Part shown: in pieces, positions 7,841-16,474 of the stretch
Position numbering within the stretch: the stretch's first letter is position 1
How the letters are laid out: each line of letters starts with the position of its first letter
NCBI GenBank assembly: GCA_910587355.1
Contig: CAJUKF010000001.1
Location: forward strand, 62,001 to 126,000
Reading direction: 5' to 3'
Source of the DNA: an uncultured Muribaculaceae bacterium
Lineage (GTDB): Bacteria; Bacteroidota; Bacteroidia; Bacteroidales; Muribaculaceae
Length of the DNA: 64,000 bases
Translations under genes and position numbers: made by a program
Notes under the pieces: model-generated
The model's input: only the letters and a program-made list of their open reading frames with translations
Told to the model about the DNA's origin: nothing
Database searches by the model: none

Positions 7841-8803
7841 ATGTTGAATGCGATTCTTCTTGTTGTAGGGCTTGCCCTTATACTCGGCGGTGCTAACTAT
7901 CTCACTGATGGCTCGGCCGCCATTGCGCGTCGTTTTGGCCTCTCCGACCTTATCGTAGGTCTGACAATCGTGGCGTTCGGCACATCTGCGCCTGAGTTTA
8001 CTATCAGCGTGATGTCGGCGGTTGCCGGCAATGCCGGCATGGCAATCGGCAACGTTGTTGGGAGCAATATCTTCAATACGCTGGTTATTATCGGAGTTGT
8101 GGCGCTTATCCGTCCCCTTAGGATTGAGCGTTCGATAATGACAAATGAAATCCCTCTTGTGATTGTGGCGTCGCTGGCCCTTCTGGCTATGGGCTGCTCT
8201 ATGTGGCTTGATGGGACGATACCCGTTATATCGCGTGTGTCGGGCATTCTATTGCTGCTCTTCTTCGCTATTTTTATGAGGTATATATTTGCGTCAGCCA
8301 AAAAAGAACCTGCCGATGAAAAAGAGGTTCAGACAAAACGGCCTGTCAGGATGTGGCTCAGTTGTCTTATGGTTGTCGGCGGTCTTGCAGCGCTTGTCTA
8401 TGGCGGCGATATGTTTGTCGACAGTGCGTCCGCGATAGCCGGAAGCCTCGGTGTCAGCGATGCTGTCATCGGTCTTACCATTGTAGCCGCAGGAACTTCG
8501 CTTCCCGAACTTGCCACGTCGGTAGTAGCCGCAATGAAAGGAAACAACGGAATCGCCGTGGGCAATGTCATCGGCAGCAATATTTTCAATATCTTCCTTG
8601 TACTGGGTGTAGCCGGCACTGTGTGCCCGCTGCCGTTCGGCGGCATAAGCGTGGCAGACCTTATGGTTCTTGCCGGAAGTGCCGTGCTCTTTCTGCTTTT
8701 CGGATGGTTTTTCCGCGAGCGTACTATTACCCGTGCAGAAGGCGGTTTTATGGCTGCTTGCTATGTAGCCTATATAATCTATCTGATATCACAGGCAGCC
8801 TGA
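7841..8803 (+). CDS. Calcium/sodium antiporter, CaCA (YrbG-like) family
   Basis: A 320-residue inner-membrane cation exchanger. The two inverted alpha-repeats that form the ion path are clear: GLTIVAFGTSAPEF near residues 46-60 with GNVVGSNIFNT near 70-80, and again GLTIVAAGTSLPEL near 208-222 with GNVIGSNIFNI near 235-245. About ten membrane helices flank a short charged cytoplasmic loop (KKEPADEKEVQTKRP, near 154-168). The length and repeat spacing match bacterial YrbG-type proteins, which exchange Ca2+ for Na+ or H+. It converges on tonB with only 12 nt between stops. Confidence 0.93.
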   Translation: MLNAILLVVGLALILGGANYLTDGSAAIARRFGLSDLIVGLTIVAFGTSAPEFTISVMSAVAGNAGMAIGNVVGSNIFNTLVIIGVVALIRPLRIERSIMTNEIPLVIVASLALLAMGCSMWLDGTIPVISRVSGILLLLFFAIFMRYIFASAKKEPADEKEVQTKRPVRMWLSCLMVVGGLAALVYGGDMFVDSASAIAGSLGVSDAVIGLTIVAAGTSLPELATSVVAAMKGNNGIAVGNVIGSNIFNIFLVLGVAGTVCPLPFGGISVADLMVLAGSAVLFLLFGWFFRERTITRAEGGFMAACYVAYIIYLISQAA

Positions 8804-8815
8804 GCACGCCATGAA

Positions 8816-9613
8816 TCATCTGAAGGTATAGGTGATTCGAGCAATGGAGCGTTCGGGCGCGTTGTCATCGGTGCGTGTGAATGTGTGACGGCGCACTTCT
8901 GCCTTGCATTGCTCGACGAGCTTCGGGTTGGCCGATGCCGGAGCCTTGCCGCCGATAAGTTCTACAGAAGTCACGTGCCCCGAGCTGTTGACTACGGCCT
9001 GCAGAATGATGCTCCCTGTCTGGCGTGAGTTCACTTTGGCGTAAGCGGGCATTATCCAGCCTCCGCCTACCGAGCCGTGTCCGGTGCCGTTGAGCGACGA
9101 TGATTCTTCAGCCGGTTTGCCGGTGTCGCCTTTTTGTTCACCGGCTGATTTGGTGTTGTCCATTGCGTCCTCCACAGCCTTGAAAGCATCCTCGACACCT
9201 TTTTTCACGCGGCGGCTGGTCTTTTCGGCTTGTTCTGCATCTTTTTGCGGGCCGGTTTTCTCTGGAGGCTCTTTTTTTGCTTTTTTGACCGGAGAGGGGC
9301 GTTGCTGTACGGTCTCGGGCTGAGGTGCGGCTTTTTTGCCGGCATCGCGGAGGTCCAGACCTCCCGGCGGAGCCGGTTTTGATTCGTTCACAACTTCTTT
9401 AGGCGCATATGCCGGCGCAGGATTGGCGTGTATGGGCGTGGGTTCGAAGAGGTCGACGAATTCTTCTTCGATTTCCACAAGTCCGGTCTCGTTTTTTTGA
9501 TGCGGGGGCCACTCCTTTGCCGAAATAGTGAGGCGCCCGGTGAGCAAAAGCAGCAATATGAGCACGGCCGCGATTGCTGTGCCTATTGCGGCGGCTGTGC
9601 GTGAGTCTTTCAT
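8816..9613 (-). CDS. tonB: TonB-family energy transducer
   Basis: A 265-residue periplasm-spanning protein that passes proton-motive force from ExbBD to outer-membrane transporters. One N-terminal helix (about 9-27) is followed by a Pro/Lys-rich linker (about 70-130) rich in PAP, KKA and EKT runs. The C-terminal domain (about 185-265) has the strand-helix-strand pattern of TonB: TGSIILQAVVNSSGHVTSVEL, later VRRHTFTR. Its start overlaps the exbD stop by 4 nt. It is the third gene of the exbB-exbD-tonB set downstream of pdxJ. Confidence 0.88.
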   Translation of the reverse strand: MKDSRTAAAIGTAIAAVLILLLLLTGRLTISAKEWPPHQKNETGLVEIEEEFVDLFEPTPIHANPAPAYAPKEVVNESKPAPPGGLDLRDAGKKAAPQPETVQQRPSPVKKAKKEPPEKTGPQKDAEQAEKTSRRVKKGVEDAFKAVEDAMDNTKSAGEQKGDTGKPAEESSSLNGTGHGSVGGGWIMPAYAKVNSRQTGSIILQAVVNSSGHVTSVELIGGKAPASANPKLVEQCKAEVRRHTFTRTDDNAPERSIARITYTFR

Positions 9614-10098
9614 TGCCTGTCAGTTGTAAGAGGTTGCTGGGATTGAGGCTGTTCGGGCAGCGAAGGTGCGGTGGCCGCGGGCTGCGGTGATGAAGGCTTG
9701 GTGGCAAGCACCATTTTTATGGAATTTTCGGCACCGATATTAAGTACTTCCACCACTTTGCCGTAAGGAACTTCGGCATCGGCGTATACGGCCACGGCCC
9801 CCAGTGAGTCAACGGGTGCTATGGAACCGAGTACAAGTGCGAGCGAGTCGGCTGATACGGGGGCCGGGTCTTCGGCTTCGGGAGCGAGTACGAAGTATGC
9901 GCCTTCGGCATCCACGAATACCCTTGTGGAAGGTTTTACGGGTGTCTGCTGTGTGCTTTCGGGCAAATCGATTTCAATGGCTGTGGGAAAGACGAATGCC
10001 GATGTGACCATGAAGAACACAAGCAGCAGAAATACCACATCGGTCATTGAGGCCATGGAGAATGTGGCCAGCATATCCTGTTGTCGTTTCAGTGCCAT
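9610..10098 (-). CDS. exbD: Biopolymer transport protein ExbD/TolR
   Basis: A 162-residue inner-membrane protein of the TonB motor. A short cytoplasmic N-terminus leads to one helix (about 14-36, MASMTDVVFLLLVFFMV), in which Asp20 is the conserved protonatable residue. The periplasmic domain includes PYGKVVEVLNIGAENSIKMVLATK (about 120-140), typical of ExbD. The C-terminus is Pro/Gln-rich. Many Bacteroidetes clusters carry two ExbD genes in tandem; only one is present here. Confidence 0.92.
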   Translation of the reverse strand: MALKRQQDMLATFSMASMTDVVFLLLVFFMVTSAFVFPTAIEIDLPESTQQTPVKPSTRVFVDAEGAYFVLAPEAEDPAPVSADSLALVLGSIAPVDSLGAVAVYADAEVPYGKVVEVLNIGAENSIKMVLATKPSSPQPAATAPSLPEQPQSQQPLTTDRQ

Positions 10099-10107
10099 GG
10101 CGTGTGT

Positions 10108-10755
10108 TTATGCTGCGGGCTCGTTGAGCAAATCCATGAAATCCATGGTGCGTGCTTCGAGCTTGTTCATGATTTTGTTGATGCGTGCCACCAGGAAGTT
10201 GTACGCAAAAAGAGCGATGATGCCCACAATGAGGCCTGCCACAGTGGTGACGAGCGCGGAATATATGCCGGATGCAAATGAGTCGATAGAGGCTGACGAA
10301 CCTGCCTGGGCGATTGCATAGAATGCCTGGACCATGCCTATTACCGTGCCCAGAAAGCCCAGCATGGGCGCGCCTGCCGCTGTGGTGGCGAGCCATGGCA
10401 GACCGCGGCTGAGGTTTGCTATTTCGAGGTTGCCCGTATTCTCGATTGCTACAAGCACATCGTTGACGGGACGTCCGATTCGCGATATGCCCTTGGCTAT
10501 GAGGCGCGCATAGGGCGTACGGGTGATGTCGCAGAGGTTAAGGGCGCTTTCGGTCTCGCCTTCGTGGATGTAGCCGCGGATGCGTTTCATGAAGTTTTCA
10601 TCTTCCTGCGCAGCCTTGGTGACGGCTATGAAGCGCTCGATGAACACATAGATGCAGAGCAGAAGCAGCAATGCAAGGGGTATCATTGTCCAGCCGCCCT
10701 GAAGGCAGAGGTCCCAGAAGCTCATTGAGGGAGCTGCGGCAACAGTCTCATTCAT
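10108..10755 (-). CDS. exbB: MotA/TolQ/ExbB proton channel
   Basis: A 215-residue protein with three membrane helices: about 16-37, 112-135 and 155-180. The conserved helix segments LPWLATTAAGAPMLGFLGTVIGM (cited as the GAPMLGFLGTVIGM core, near 128) and ALVTTVAGLIVGIIAL (near 168) mark the proton channel family. It is 9 nt upstream of exbD and 17 nt downstream of pdxJ, so it probably depends on the pdxJ promoter. Confidence 0.94.
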   Translation of the reverse strand: MNETVAAAPSMSFWDLCLQGGWTMIPLALLLLLCIYVFIERFIAVTKAAQEDENFMKRIRGYIHEGETESALNLCDITRTPYARLIAKGISRIGRPVNDVLVAIENTGNLEIANLSRGLPWLATTAAGAPMLGFLGTVIGMVQAFYAIAQAGSSASIDSFASGIYSALVTTVAGLIVGIIALFAYNFLVARINKIMNKLEARTMDFMDLLNEPAA

Positions 10756-10772
10756 AGTTATCTGTTTTTTTC

Positions 10773-11486
10773 TTATTTAAGACATTTTTTATAGCGTTTC
10801 ACGGTTTCTTCAAGACCCAGATACAATGCATCGCAGATTAATGCGTGGCCGATTGACACCTCGCTCAGAAAGGGTATCCTTGAGCTGAAGAAAGCAAGAT
10901 TCTGCAGGCTGAGGTCATGACCGGCATTCACGCCCAGACCGGCTTTGCGTGCGGCCGTCGCAGCTTCAAAGAAAGGCGCGATGGCGGCTTCGGGGTCGGA
11001 GGGATAAAGGTCGGCGTAAGGCTTGGTGTAGAGTTCCACACGGTCGGTGCCTGTAGCGGCGGCTGCCCTTACGGTGTCTGCGTCGGGATTTATGAAGATT
11101 GAGGTGCGGATTCCGGCTTCCTTGAGACGCTCCACTACGGAGGAGAGAAATTCGGCGTTGGCAGTCACGTTCCATCCCGCCGATGAAGTGAGGGCATCAG
11201 GGGCATCTGGTACAAGTGTTACCTGTGTCGGACGTATTTTGAGCACCAAATCTATGAATTGCTCCGACGGATTCCCCTCTATGTTGAACTCCGATTTGAG
11301 AATCGGTTTGAGGCGGAATACATCGTCACGGCGTATATGTCGCTCGTCGGGGCGCGGATGGACTGTGATGCCGTCGGCGCCAAACCGCTCTATGTCGAGC
11401 GCGACCGCTTCAAGGTCTGGATTGTTTTCGCCACGGGCGTTTCGTAATGTGGCGATTTTATTTATATTAACGCTTAAGTTTGTCAT
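10773..11486 (-). CDS. pdxJ: Pyridoxine 5'-phosphate synthase
   Basis: Condenses 1-deoxyxylulose 5-phosphate with aminoacetone phosphate in the deoxyxylulose-dependent vitamin B6 route. With the ATG at 11486 the protein has 237 residues, the usual family length. Conserved segments include [14 protein letters not shown] (about 5-18), [16 protein letters not shown] (about 38-53), [16 protein letters not shown] and [15 protein letters not shown] at the C-terminus. A 28-codon upstream extension is rejected because it runs back through the intergenic promoter region. The gene leads the pdxJ-exbB-exbD-tonB set and diverges from the ACT-like gene. Confidence 0.95.
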   Translation of the reverse strand: MTNLSVNINKIATLRNARGENNPDLEAVALDIERFGADGITVHPRPDERHIRRDDVFRLKPILKSEFNIEGNPSEQFIDLVLKIRPTQVTLVPDAPDALTSSAGWNVTANAEFLSSVVERLKEAGIRTSIFINPDADTVRAAAATGTDRVELYTKPYADLYPSDPEAAIAPFFEAATAARKAGLGVNAGHDLSLQNLAFFSSRIPFLSEVSIGHALICDALYLGLEETVKRYKKCLK

Positions 11487-11492
11487 TCGCTG

Positions 11493-11523
11493 TTGAATTT
11501 TCGCAGAAAATATCGTAAATTTG
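11493..11523 (+). promoter_or_regulatory. Promoter of the ACT-like gene and nadK
   Basis: TTG at 11493-11495, 20-nt spacer, TAAATTTG at 11516-11523. The RNA would begin near 11529, about 75 nt before the proposed TTG start. On the opposite strand a TACTTTTG at 11567-11574 is a candidate -7 for pdxJ, without a good -33. Confidence 0.6.
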
Positions 11524-11603
11524 TATTCTCTTCTGACGTGGGTGCCATCAGCGCCCCTTCTGAAGTGCAAAAGTAGTCAGAAATTATAAAACCACGAAAG
11601 ATT

Positions 11604-12002
11604 TTGCCCGCAATTAACAATAAGTTTCCTGAAAACGACTATTTCTTCCCGCCGGTAGGCGAGAGTTCGCGCCTGCTGGTAGGTTGTCGGCGCGAGGATT
11701 ACTCGGCCTCGCGCATTGCACGTGCCGTGGAGGACTGCGACGCGCATCTTCTTAATCTGAATGTTACCTCAATGGGTGATACGGCCGATGTGTATAACAA
11801 TCTGGCCTCCGACAATGCCCGGGACGGTAAACTTCCCGTAGTATTCGACCTCAGGGTAAGCCACCGCAATCCCTCGTGCATCACACGCTCGCTTGAACGC
11901 TATGGCTATACTGTGCTCGATACTCTTTCCGACGACGACAGCTCCGATACGGCTGTGGCACGTGAACGCATTGACCAATTTTTCAGATTTCTTGAAATAT
12001 GA
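11604..12002 (+). CDS. ACT-like domain protein lacking the usual CBS domains
   Basis: A 132-residue protein. Residues about 22-132 (RLLVGCRREDYSASRIARAVEDC, cited as RREDYSASRIARAV; HLLNLNV; LPVVFDLRV; CITRSLERYGYTVLDTL) resemble the C-terminal ACT-like part of a Bacteroidetes protein that usually begins with CBS domains and sits beside nadK. The frame opens after a TAG at 11574 and contains no ATG before codon 53, so TTG at 11604 is the best start. The CBS half is therefore absent. The last codons overlap nadK by ATGA. A role in sensing a nucleotide or in controlling nadK is inference only; similarity is from memory of the family. Confidence 0.6.
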   Translation: MPAINNKFPENDYFFPPVGESSRLLVGCRREDYSASRIARAVEDCDAHLLNLNVTSMGDTADVYNNLASDNARDGKLPVVFDLRVSHRNPSCITRSLERYGYTVLDTLSDDDSSDTAVARERIDQFFRFLEI

Positions 12003-12865
12003 AAGTAGCCATTTACGGCAGTCGCCGGCAATACGGTGCGTTTGAGACCGTTGCCCGCTTTCTGCAGGTCCTCTCAGGCCGCGGAGACACCGTGGTCATG
12101 CACCGCAAGCTTTACAATCATCTGTCCGAGGCCATCCCTGAGTCGCTGTCGGTTGTTGAGCAAGTGACCGATACGCCGAACTTTAGCGCCGATTTGGCTG
12201 TAAGCCTCGGCGGCGACGGCACTTTTCTGCGCACGGCCCTGTGGGTTGGTGATAAAGAAATACCCATAGTGGGTGTCAATACGGGTCATCTCGGATATCT
12301 TGCGGCTCTGTCAATAGAGCAGCTGCCCGAGCTTATGCAGCTGATTGCCGACGACAGGCTGCGCATAGAGCGCCGCAGCCTTATCAAGGTCGTGGAGCCG
12401 GTTCTGCCGCGTGAGGTGGGGTCGTATGCTCTCAATGAAGTGGCTATCACAAAAGAAGAGTCAGCCTCGATGATAGAGGCCCGTGTCAGCATAGGCACTC
12501 TGCCGCTGGCCGAATACCGTGCCGACGGCCTGATACTCGCAACTCCCACGGGTTCCACGGCATACAGTCTGTCGGTGGGCGGTCCTATAGTCCAGCCTAC
12601 GCTCGATGTGTGTGTGATTTCGCCGGTGGCCGCTCATTCACTGTCGATGCGTCCGCTCGTCATTGACGGCAGCGAGCCTGTGACAATAATACCCGAGAGC
12701 CGTGCGCGTCATGTGCGCATAGCCCTCGATGGACGTTCGGCTCTTCTTGATGTAGGGTCGCCGGTAGTGCTTGCCAGAGCATCTTTTAAAGTGCTTGTCA
12801 TGCAGGCGGCCGACCACACATTTGCCGATATCATACGGCAGAAACTCCACTGGGGGGAGGCGTAG
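11999..12865 (+). CDS. nadK: NAD kinase
   Basis: Phosphorylates NAD+ to NADP+ in the cytoplasm. The 288-residue protein carries the GGDGTFLRTA motif (near residue 70, with the catalytic Asp), NTGHLGYLA near 98, the ALNEVAI segment near 146 and ATPTGSTAYSLSVGGP near 185, all diagnostic of the family. It overlaps the ACT-like gene upstream by 4 nt and is 2 nt from the metallopeptidase gene downstream, forming a three-gene operon. Confidence 0.96.
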   Translation: MKVAIYGSRRQYGAFETVARFLQVLSGRGDTVVMHRKLYNHLSEAIPESLSVVEQVTDTPNFSADLAVSLGGDGTFLRTALWVGDKEIPIVGVNTGHLGYLAALSIEQLPELMQLIADDRLRIERRSLIKVVEPVLPREVGSYALNEVAITKEESASMIEARVSIGTLPLAEYRADGLILATPTGSTAYSLSVGGPIVQPTLDVCVISPVAAHSLSMRPLVIDGSEPVTIIPESRARHVRIALDGRSALLDVGSPVVLARASFKVLVMQAADHTFADIIRQKLHWGEA

Positions 12866-12867
12866 GC

Positions 12868-13641
12868 ATGTCGGTGTTCAATTTTGGAAAGACCGTCATG
12901 TCGGGGCGCTATACGCATCCGGTGTACGGCACTATCCGCATAAAGGCTCATCCCGCTGCCCGGTGTATAAAAGCAAGATGGATTGGACAGGAGGTGTGTT
13001 TTGTCGTGCCTGTCAATGCGCCCTACGAGGAATTTCGGAAGTTTATCGATGATGCCGGAGTGCAGAAGAAAATCCTTGCTATACGTCCGAAGCCGTGTCT
13101 CTATGTGGGCATGAGGATTGACTGCGATATTGTTGATTTCACGATTGAATACGATGCATGCGAGTATAGTGACACTGATATCCGCATAAAATCCGAGAAG
13201 TCGGCCCCCGAACGTAATAAGAAGGCCAATTACAAGCTTTATGTAAGTCCGCGTCTTAAGGATGCCGACCCTTGTGGTGCGGAATTTCAGACTTTTCTCA
13301 ACAGAAATCTTCTGGTAGCGGCGAAACATGCCACAATTTCATATGTAGTGCCGCGTGCCAAGGAGCTTGCCATGCAGGTGGAGGCTCTTCCTATGGGCTG
13401 GAATGTGAAGGATGTAAAAAGAAGTCTCGGCAAATGCGACTCTCATGGGGTAATCACACTGTCGTCGCGTCTTATTTTTCTTCCGCAGGAACTTTGCGAT
13501 TTCGTAATATACCACGAACTGGCACATCTTGCCGAGATGAACCACTCGGCTGCATTTCACAAGGTATGCGACCGATATTGCGGCGGACGGGAAGCTGAAT
13601 TGTCGGCACGCACTAAAAAATTTGAATTTCCTGTATTCTGA
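12868..13641 (+). CDS. YgjP-like (DUF45) zinc metallopeptidase
   Basis: A 257-residue protein. The zinc-binding HELAH motif (near residue 215, YHELAHLAEMNH) followed by FHKVCDRY places it in the YgjP/SprT-like gluzincin group, whose substrate is mostly unknown. The N-terminal half (about 15-110) is a beta-rich domain with no obvious motif. The gene follows nadK by 2 nt and ends 3 nt before the convergent trmD stop. Confidence 0.85.
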   Translation: MSVFNFGKTVMSGRYTHPVYGTIRIKAHPAARCIKARWIGQEVCFVVPVNAPYEEFRKFIDDAGVQKKILAIRPKPCLYVGMRIDCDIVDFTIEYDACEYSDTDIRIKSEKSAPERNKKANYKLYVSPRLKDADPCGAEFQTFLNRNLLVAAKHATISYVVPRAKELAMQVEALPMGWNVKDVKRSLGKCDSHGVITLSSRLIFLPQELCDFVIYHELAHLAEMNHSAAFHKVCDRYCGGREAELSARTKKFEFPVF

Positions 13642-13644
13642 TTG

Positions 13645-14319
13645 TTAGTCAAGCAAATCGGGGCGGAGCCGGCGCGTGCGCTCCAAGGCCTGCTCATGGC
13701 GCCATTCCTCAATTTTTGCCTGATGTCCCGACAGCAGAATCTGCGGTACGCCCCATCCATTGTATTCGGCCGGGCGCGTGTATACAGGGGGCTCCAGAAG
13801 ATTGTCCTGAAAGGAATCGCTCAGCGCACTCTGTTCATCGCCGATAGCGCCGGGGATAAGACGTACGATTGCATCGGTAATGGCAATCGCGGGCAATTCG
13901 CCTCCGGTGAGCACATAGTCGCCAATCGAGATTTCGCGGGTGATGAGGTGTTCGCGTATGCGGTAGTCGATGCCTTTGTAGTGTCCGCAGAGTATTATGA
14001 TGTTATTGAGCAGCGACATGCTGTTGGCCATTTTCTGGTTGAAGACTTCGCCGTCAGGAGCGGTGAAAATTACTTCGTCGTATTGGCGCTGTGCCTTAAG
14101 CGCGCTTATGCAGCGGTCGACAGGTTCTACCTGTATCACCATGCCGGCATCGCCTCCGAAGGGGTAGTCGTCGACCTTGCGGTAGCGGTTGGTGGTGTAG
14201 TCGCGAAGATTGTGTACCTCGATGTCTACAAGACCTTTATCGCGTGCGCGCTTGATGATTGAGCAGTTCAGCGGCGATTCAAGCATTTCCGGAAGTACAG
14301 TTATTATGTCGATTCGCAT
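13645..14319 (-). CDS. trmD: tRNA (guanine-N1-)-methyltransferase
   Basis: Methylates G37 of tRNAs, which prevents +1 frameshifting. With the ATG at 14319 the protein has 224 residues and begins [12 protein letters not shown], exactly as the family does. SPOUT knot residues are present: [12 protein letters not shown] near 55, [13 protein letters not shown] near 112 and [14 protein letters not shown] near 132. The longer reading from 14400 would extend over a candidate -7 box (TAACTTTG, 14355-14362) and is rejected. Confidence 0.96.
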   Translation of the reverse strand: MRIDIITVLPEMLESPLNCSIIKRARDKGLVDIEVHNLRDYTTNRYRKVDDYPFGGDAGMVIQVEPVDRCISALKAQRQYDEVIFTAPDGEVFNQKMANSMSLLNNIIILCGHYKGIDYRIREHLITREISIGDYVLTGGELPAIAITDAIVRLIPGAIGDEQSALSDSFQDNLLEPPVYTRPAEYNGWGVPQILLSGHQAKIEEWRHEQALERTRRLRPDLLD

Positions 14320-14464
14320 TTTAGTTTCAGAAGTTTTTTGTATTTTCGCGGTTGCAAAGTTAAGAATTTTTTCCCTCAGATTAAACTCGGGACAGAACAC
14401 TTGGCTTTCTCAGACGTTTAAACGGTTGATAACATCCTTATACACGCACTACTAATTATTCAAA

Positions 14465-14893
14465 ATGAAACCCCTGTACTTCTTTGCTCTTATTGTATTA
14501 ACCTTTCTGGCGGCAGCTTGTTCGGGCGACGTGGTCGATGGCACCAGCTACGACAGCGAAGTGTGCGAGGAGCTGGCGGTAAAAATCGAGCGTCATGATT
14601 CTATCACACAGCCGGAATACGAACGAATGATAGGTCAGAACGGGGCGATTTTACGTTATCTTATTGAGAAAAGTCGCGAGATTGCCGAAGAGCCGCAGGG
14701 AGACCGAACAAATTCGTGGCGCGATTTGTTGGCTGACCCCGAGTATATGGAGCGTTTCAGCTTTATGTTCACACTTGGCTCTGCTCTTTATCAGGCAGAT
14801 GCCGACGGCCGTCTCGACGAGAACAACCGCGGGCTGTATAAGAAACTCGACCGCTATAATCAGGAACTGGCCGAATATTCCGAACGAAATTGA
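14465..14893 (+). CDS. Small lipoprotein of unknown function
   Basis: A 142-residue protein with a clear lipoprotein signal: LVLTFLAAACSGD-like sequence with the lipobox Cys at residue 19 (LAAAC). The mature part is charged and mostly helical (YERMIGQNGAILRYLIEKSREIAEE, cited as the QNGAILRYLIEKS core, near 63). No domain is recognised. The stop overlaps the next gene's ATG by one base (TGATG), so it is translated together with the helicase. Confidence 0.75.
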   Translation: MKPLYFFALIVLTFLAAACSGDVVDGTSYDSEVCEELAVKIERHDSITQPEYERMIGQNGAILRYLIEKSREIAEEPQGDRTNSWRDLLADPEYMERFSFMFTLGSALYQADADGRLDENNRGLYKKLDRYNQELAEYSERN

Positions 14894-16350
14894 TGGACCC
14901 CCGGGAGTTTGCCGCCAATACCCTTCTTGCCCTCCCTTACACCGCAAATGACCAACAGATGCAGGTGGTGGCCGCTTTGGCCCGTTTTCTCCATCCCGAA
15001 ACACCGGCAGAGGCTGTTTTTATTCTCAACGGATATGCGGGGACTGGCAAGACTTCTCTTACCGGAGCTTTGGTGCAGACTCTTGAGGCTGTTGGGCGCG
15101 AAGTTGTGCTCATGGCTCCTACAGGACGTGCCGCCAAGGTATTCAGTGCGAACTCCGGCGGTCATGCCGCATATACAATCCACCGTAAAATCTACCGTCA
15201 CAATCCTTATGCGGTTCCGGGTGAATATGCTCCGCCGCTTCCTGCCGAAAACCGCTCCAGGGATGCCGTGTTTATCGTTGACGAGGCCTCGATGATTGGA
15301 GGCAGCGATGCCGAAGGCTCAAGCCTTCTCGACGACCTGATTACCTATGTGTATGCCGGTGACAACTGTCGTCTCATTCTGATTGGCGACACGGCTCAGC
15401 TGCCTCCTGTAGGCTCCGACACTTCTCCGGCGATGAATCCCGACGTTCTCCGCCGTCTCGGACTGAAAGTAACCCGGGCCACAATTACCGAGACTGCCCG
15501 TCAGGCAGCCGATTCAGGCATACTTTTCAATGCTACGCGCCTGCGACGGGCCATGGCTCGTATCAATGCTCTTAAAGAGGGGCAGCCTATGCCGGTGCCC
15601 CGGCTTCGTATCATGGGTTTCGATGATGTGAAGGTAGTGAGCGGCGAAGATTTGCCTGAAATAATCTCCAAAGCATACGACAGGGCAGACCATGGTCTTG
15701 CCGACACCATCCTTATCACCAGGAGCAACCGCCGTGCAGCCGAGTACAATGCCGGCATAAGGGCTTCGGTGCTTTACAGAGAGGAAGAACTTACCCCCGG
15801 CGACCTCCTGATAGTGGCCCGTAACCATTATTTCACTAAAAAAGTAAAGGGTATTGATTTCGTGGCGAACGGCGACATACTCACCGTACGTAAAATTTAT
15901 GGTTCGGAGACACGCTATGGTTTTCGTTTCGCCGATGTGCAGTTTGCTTTATCTGCTGAAGCCGACAATGAAGACGCGCCCGTATTCGATGCAAAAATAA
16001 TGCTTGACACGCTGTCGGACCCTGAGGCCACGATGTCGCAGGAGGCTTGGAACCGGCTGTATTACGGGGTTGTAAACGATAACGAACGCTACGGAAACGC
16101 ATCCGTGGACCAGCGCCTTCGCGCGCTTCGTACCGACCCGTACTGGTCTTCGCTGCAGGTGAAATACGCCTATGCGGTCACTTGCCACAAAGCCCAGGGC
16201 GGTCAGTGGGAAAACGTATTTGTCGACCTGGCTTACATTCCCGACGATGCTCTCGGCCCCATGCTTTACCGCTGGTTCTATACTGCCGTGACACGGGCCC
16301 GTAAGCGCCTCTATCTTATCGCACCTCCTGAGGCGTTGCTTGAGAAATAG
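14893..16350 (+). CDS. RecD2-like ATP-dependent DNA helicase
   Basis: A 485-residue superfamily 1 helicase. Walker A is GYAGTGKTSL near residue 48, Walker B is FIVDEASMIG near 130, then GDTAQLPPVGSD near 166. The UvrD/RecD C-terminal motifs AVTCHKAQGGQWENVFVDL (near 435) and YTAVTRARKRLYL (near 463) are intact. It is shorter than full RecD2 and lacks the N-terminal helix-hairpin-helix region, a form common in Bacteroidetes. The ATG at 14893 overlaps the lipoprotein stop; a TTG one codon earlier is unnecessary. Confidence 0.88.
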   Translation: MDPREFAANTLLALPYTANDQQMQVVAALARFLHPETPAEAVFILNGYAGTGKTSLTGALVQTLEAVGREVVLMAPTGRAAKVFSANSGGHAAYTIHRKIYRHNPYAVPGEYAPPLPAENRSRDAVFIVDEASMIGGSDAEGSSLLDDLITYVYAGDNCRLILIGDTAQLPPVGSDTSPAMNPDVLRRLGLKVTRATITETARQAADSGILFNATRLRRAMARINALKEGQPMPVPRLRIMGFDDVKVVSGEDLPEIISKAYDRADHGLADTILITRSNRRAAEYNAGIRASVLYREEELTPGDLLIVARNHYFTKKVKGIDFVANGDILTVRKIYGSETRYGFRFADVQFALSAEADNEDAPVFDAKIMLDTLSDPEATMSQEAWNRLYYGVVNDNERYGNASVDQRLRALRTDPYWSSLQVKYAYAVTCHKAQGGQWENVFVDLAYIPDDALGPMLYRWFYTAVTRARKRLYLIAPPEALLEK

Positions 16351-16411
16351 TTGTTTTGCTTTCAATACACCTATAGTATCCATTATTTTTTTGTTGTCGG
16401 ATGCGATTTTT

Positions 16412-16442
16412 TTGATAATTACGGCATAATGTGCTAAATTTG
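16412..16442 (+). promoter_or_regulatory. Promoter of the Rel gene
   Basis: -33 TTG (16412-16414), 20-nt spacer, -7 TAAATTTG (16435-16442). The RNA should begin near 16449, leaving about 25 nt before the ATG at 16475. This rules out the in-frame GTG at 16442 as a start. Confidence 0.75.
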
Positions 16443-16474
16443 TGGCTAATTGGCAAAATATCAATCGTTGCACC

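Noticed and set aside
16442..16474. GTG start for the Rel gene
   Set aside because: It overlaps the -7 element TAAATTTG; the ATG at 16475 lies about 25 nt after the predicted RNA start.
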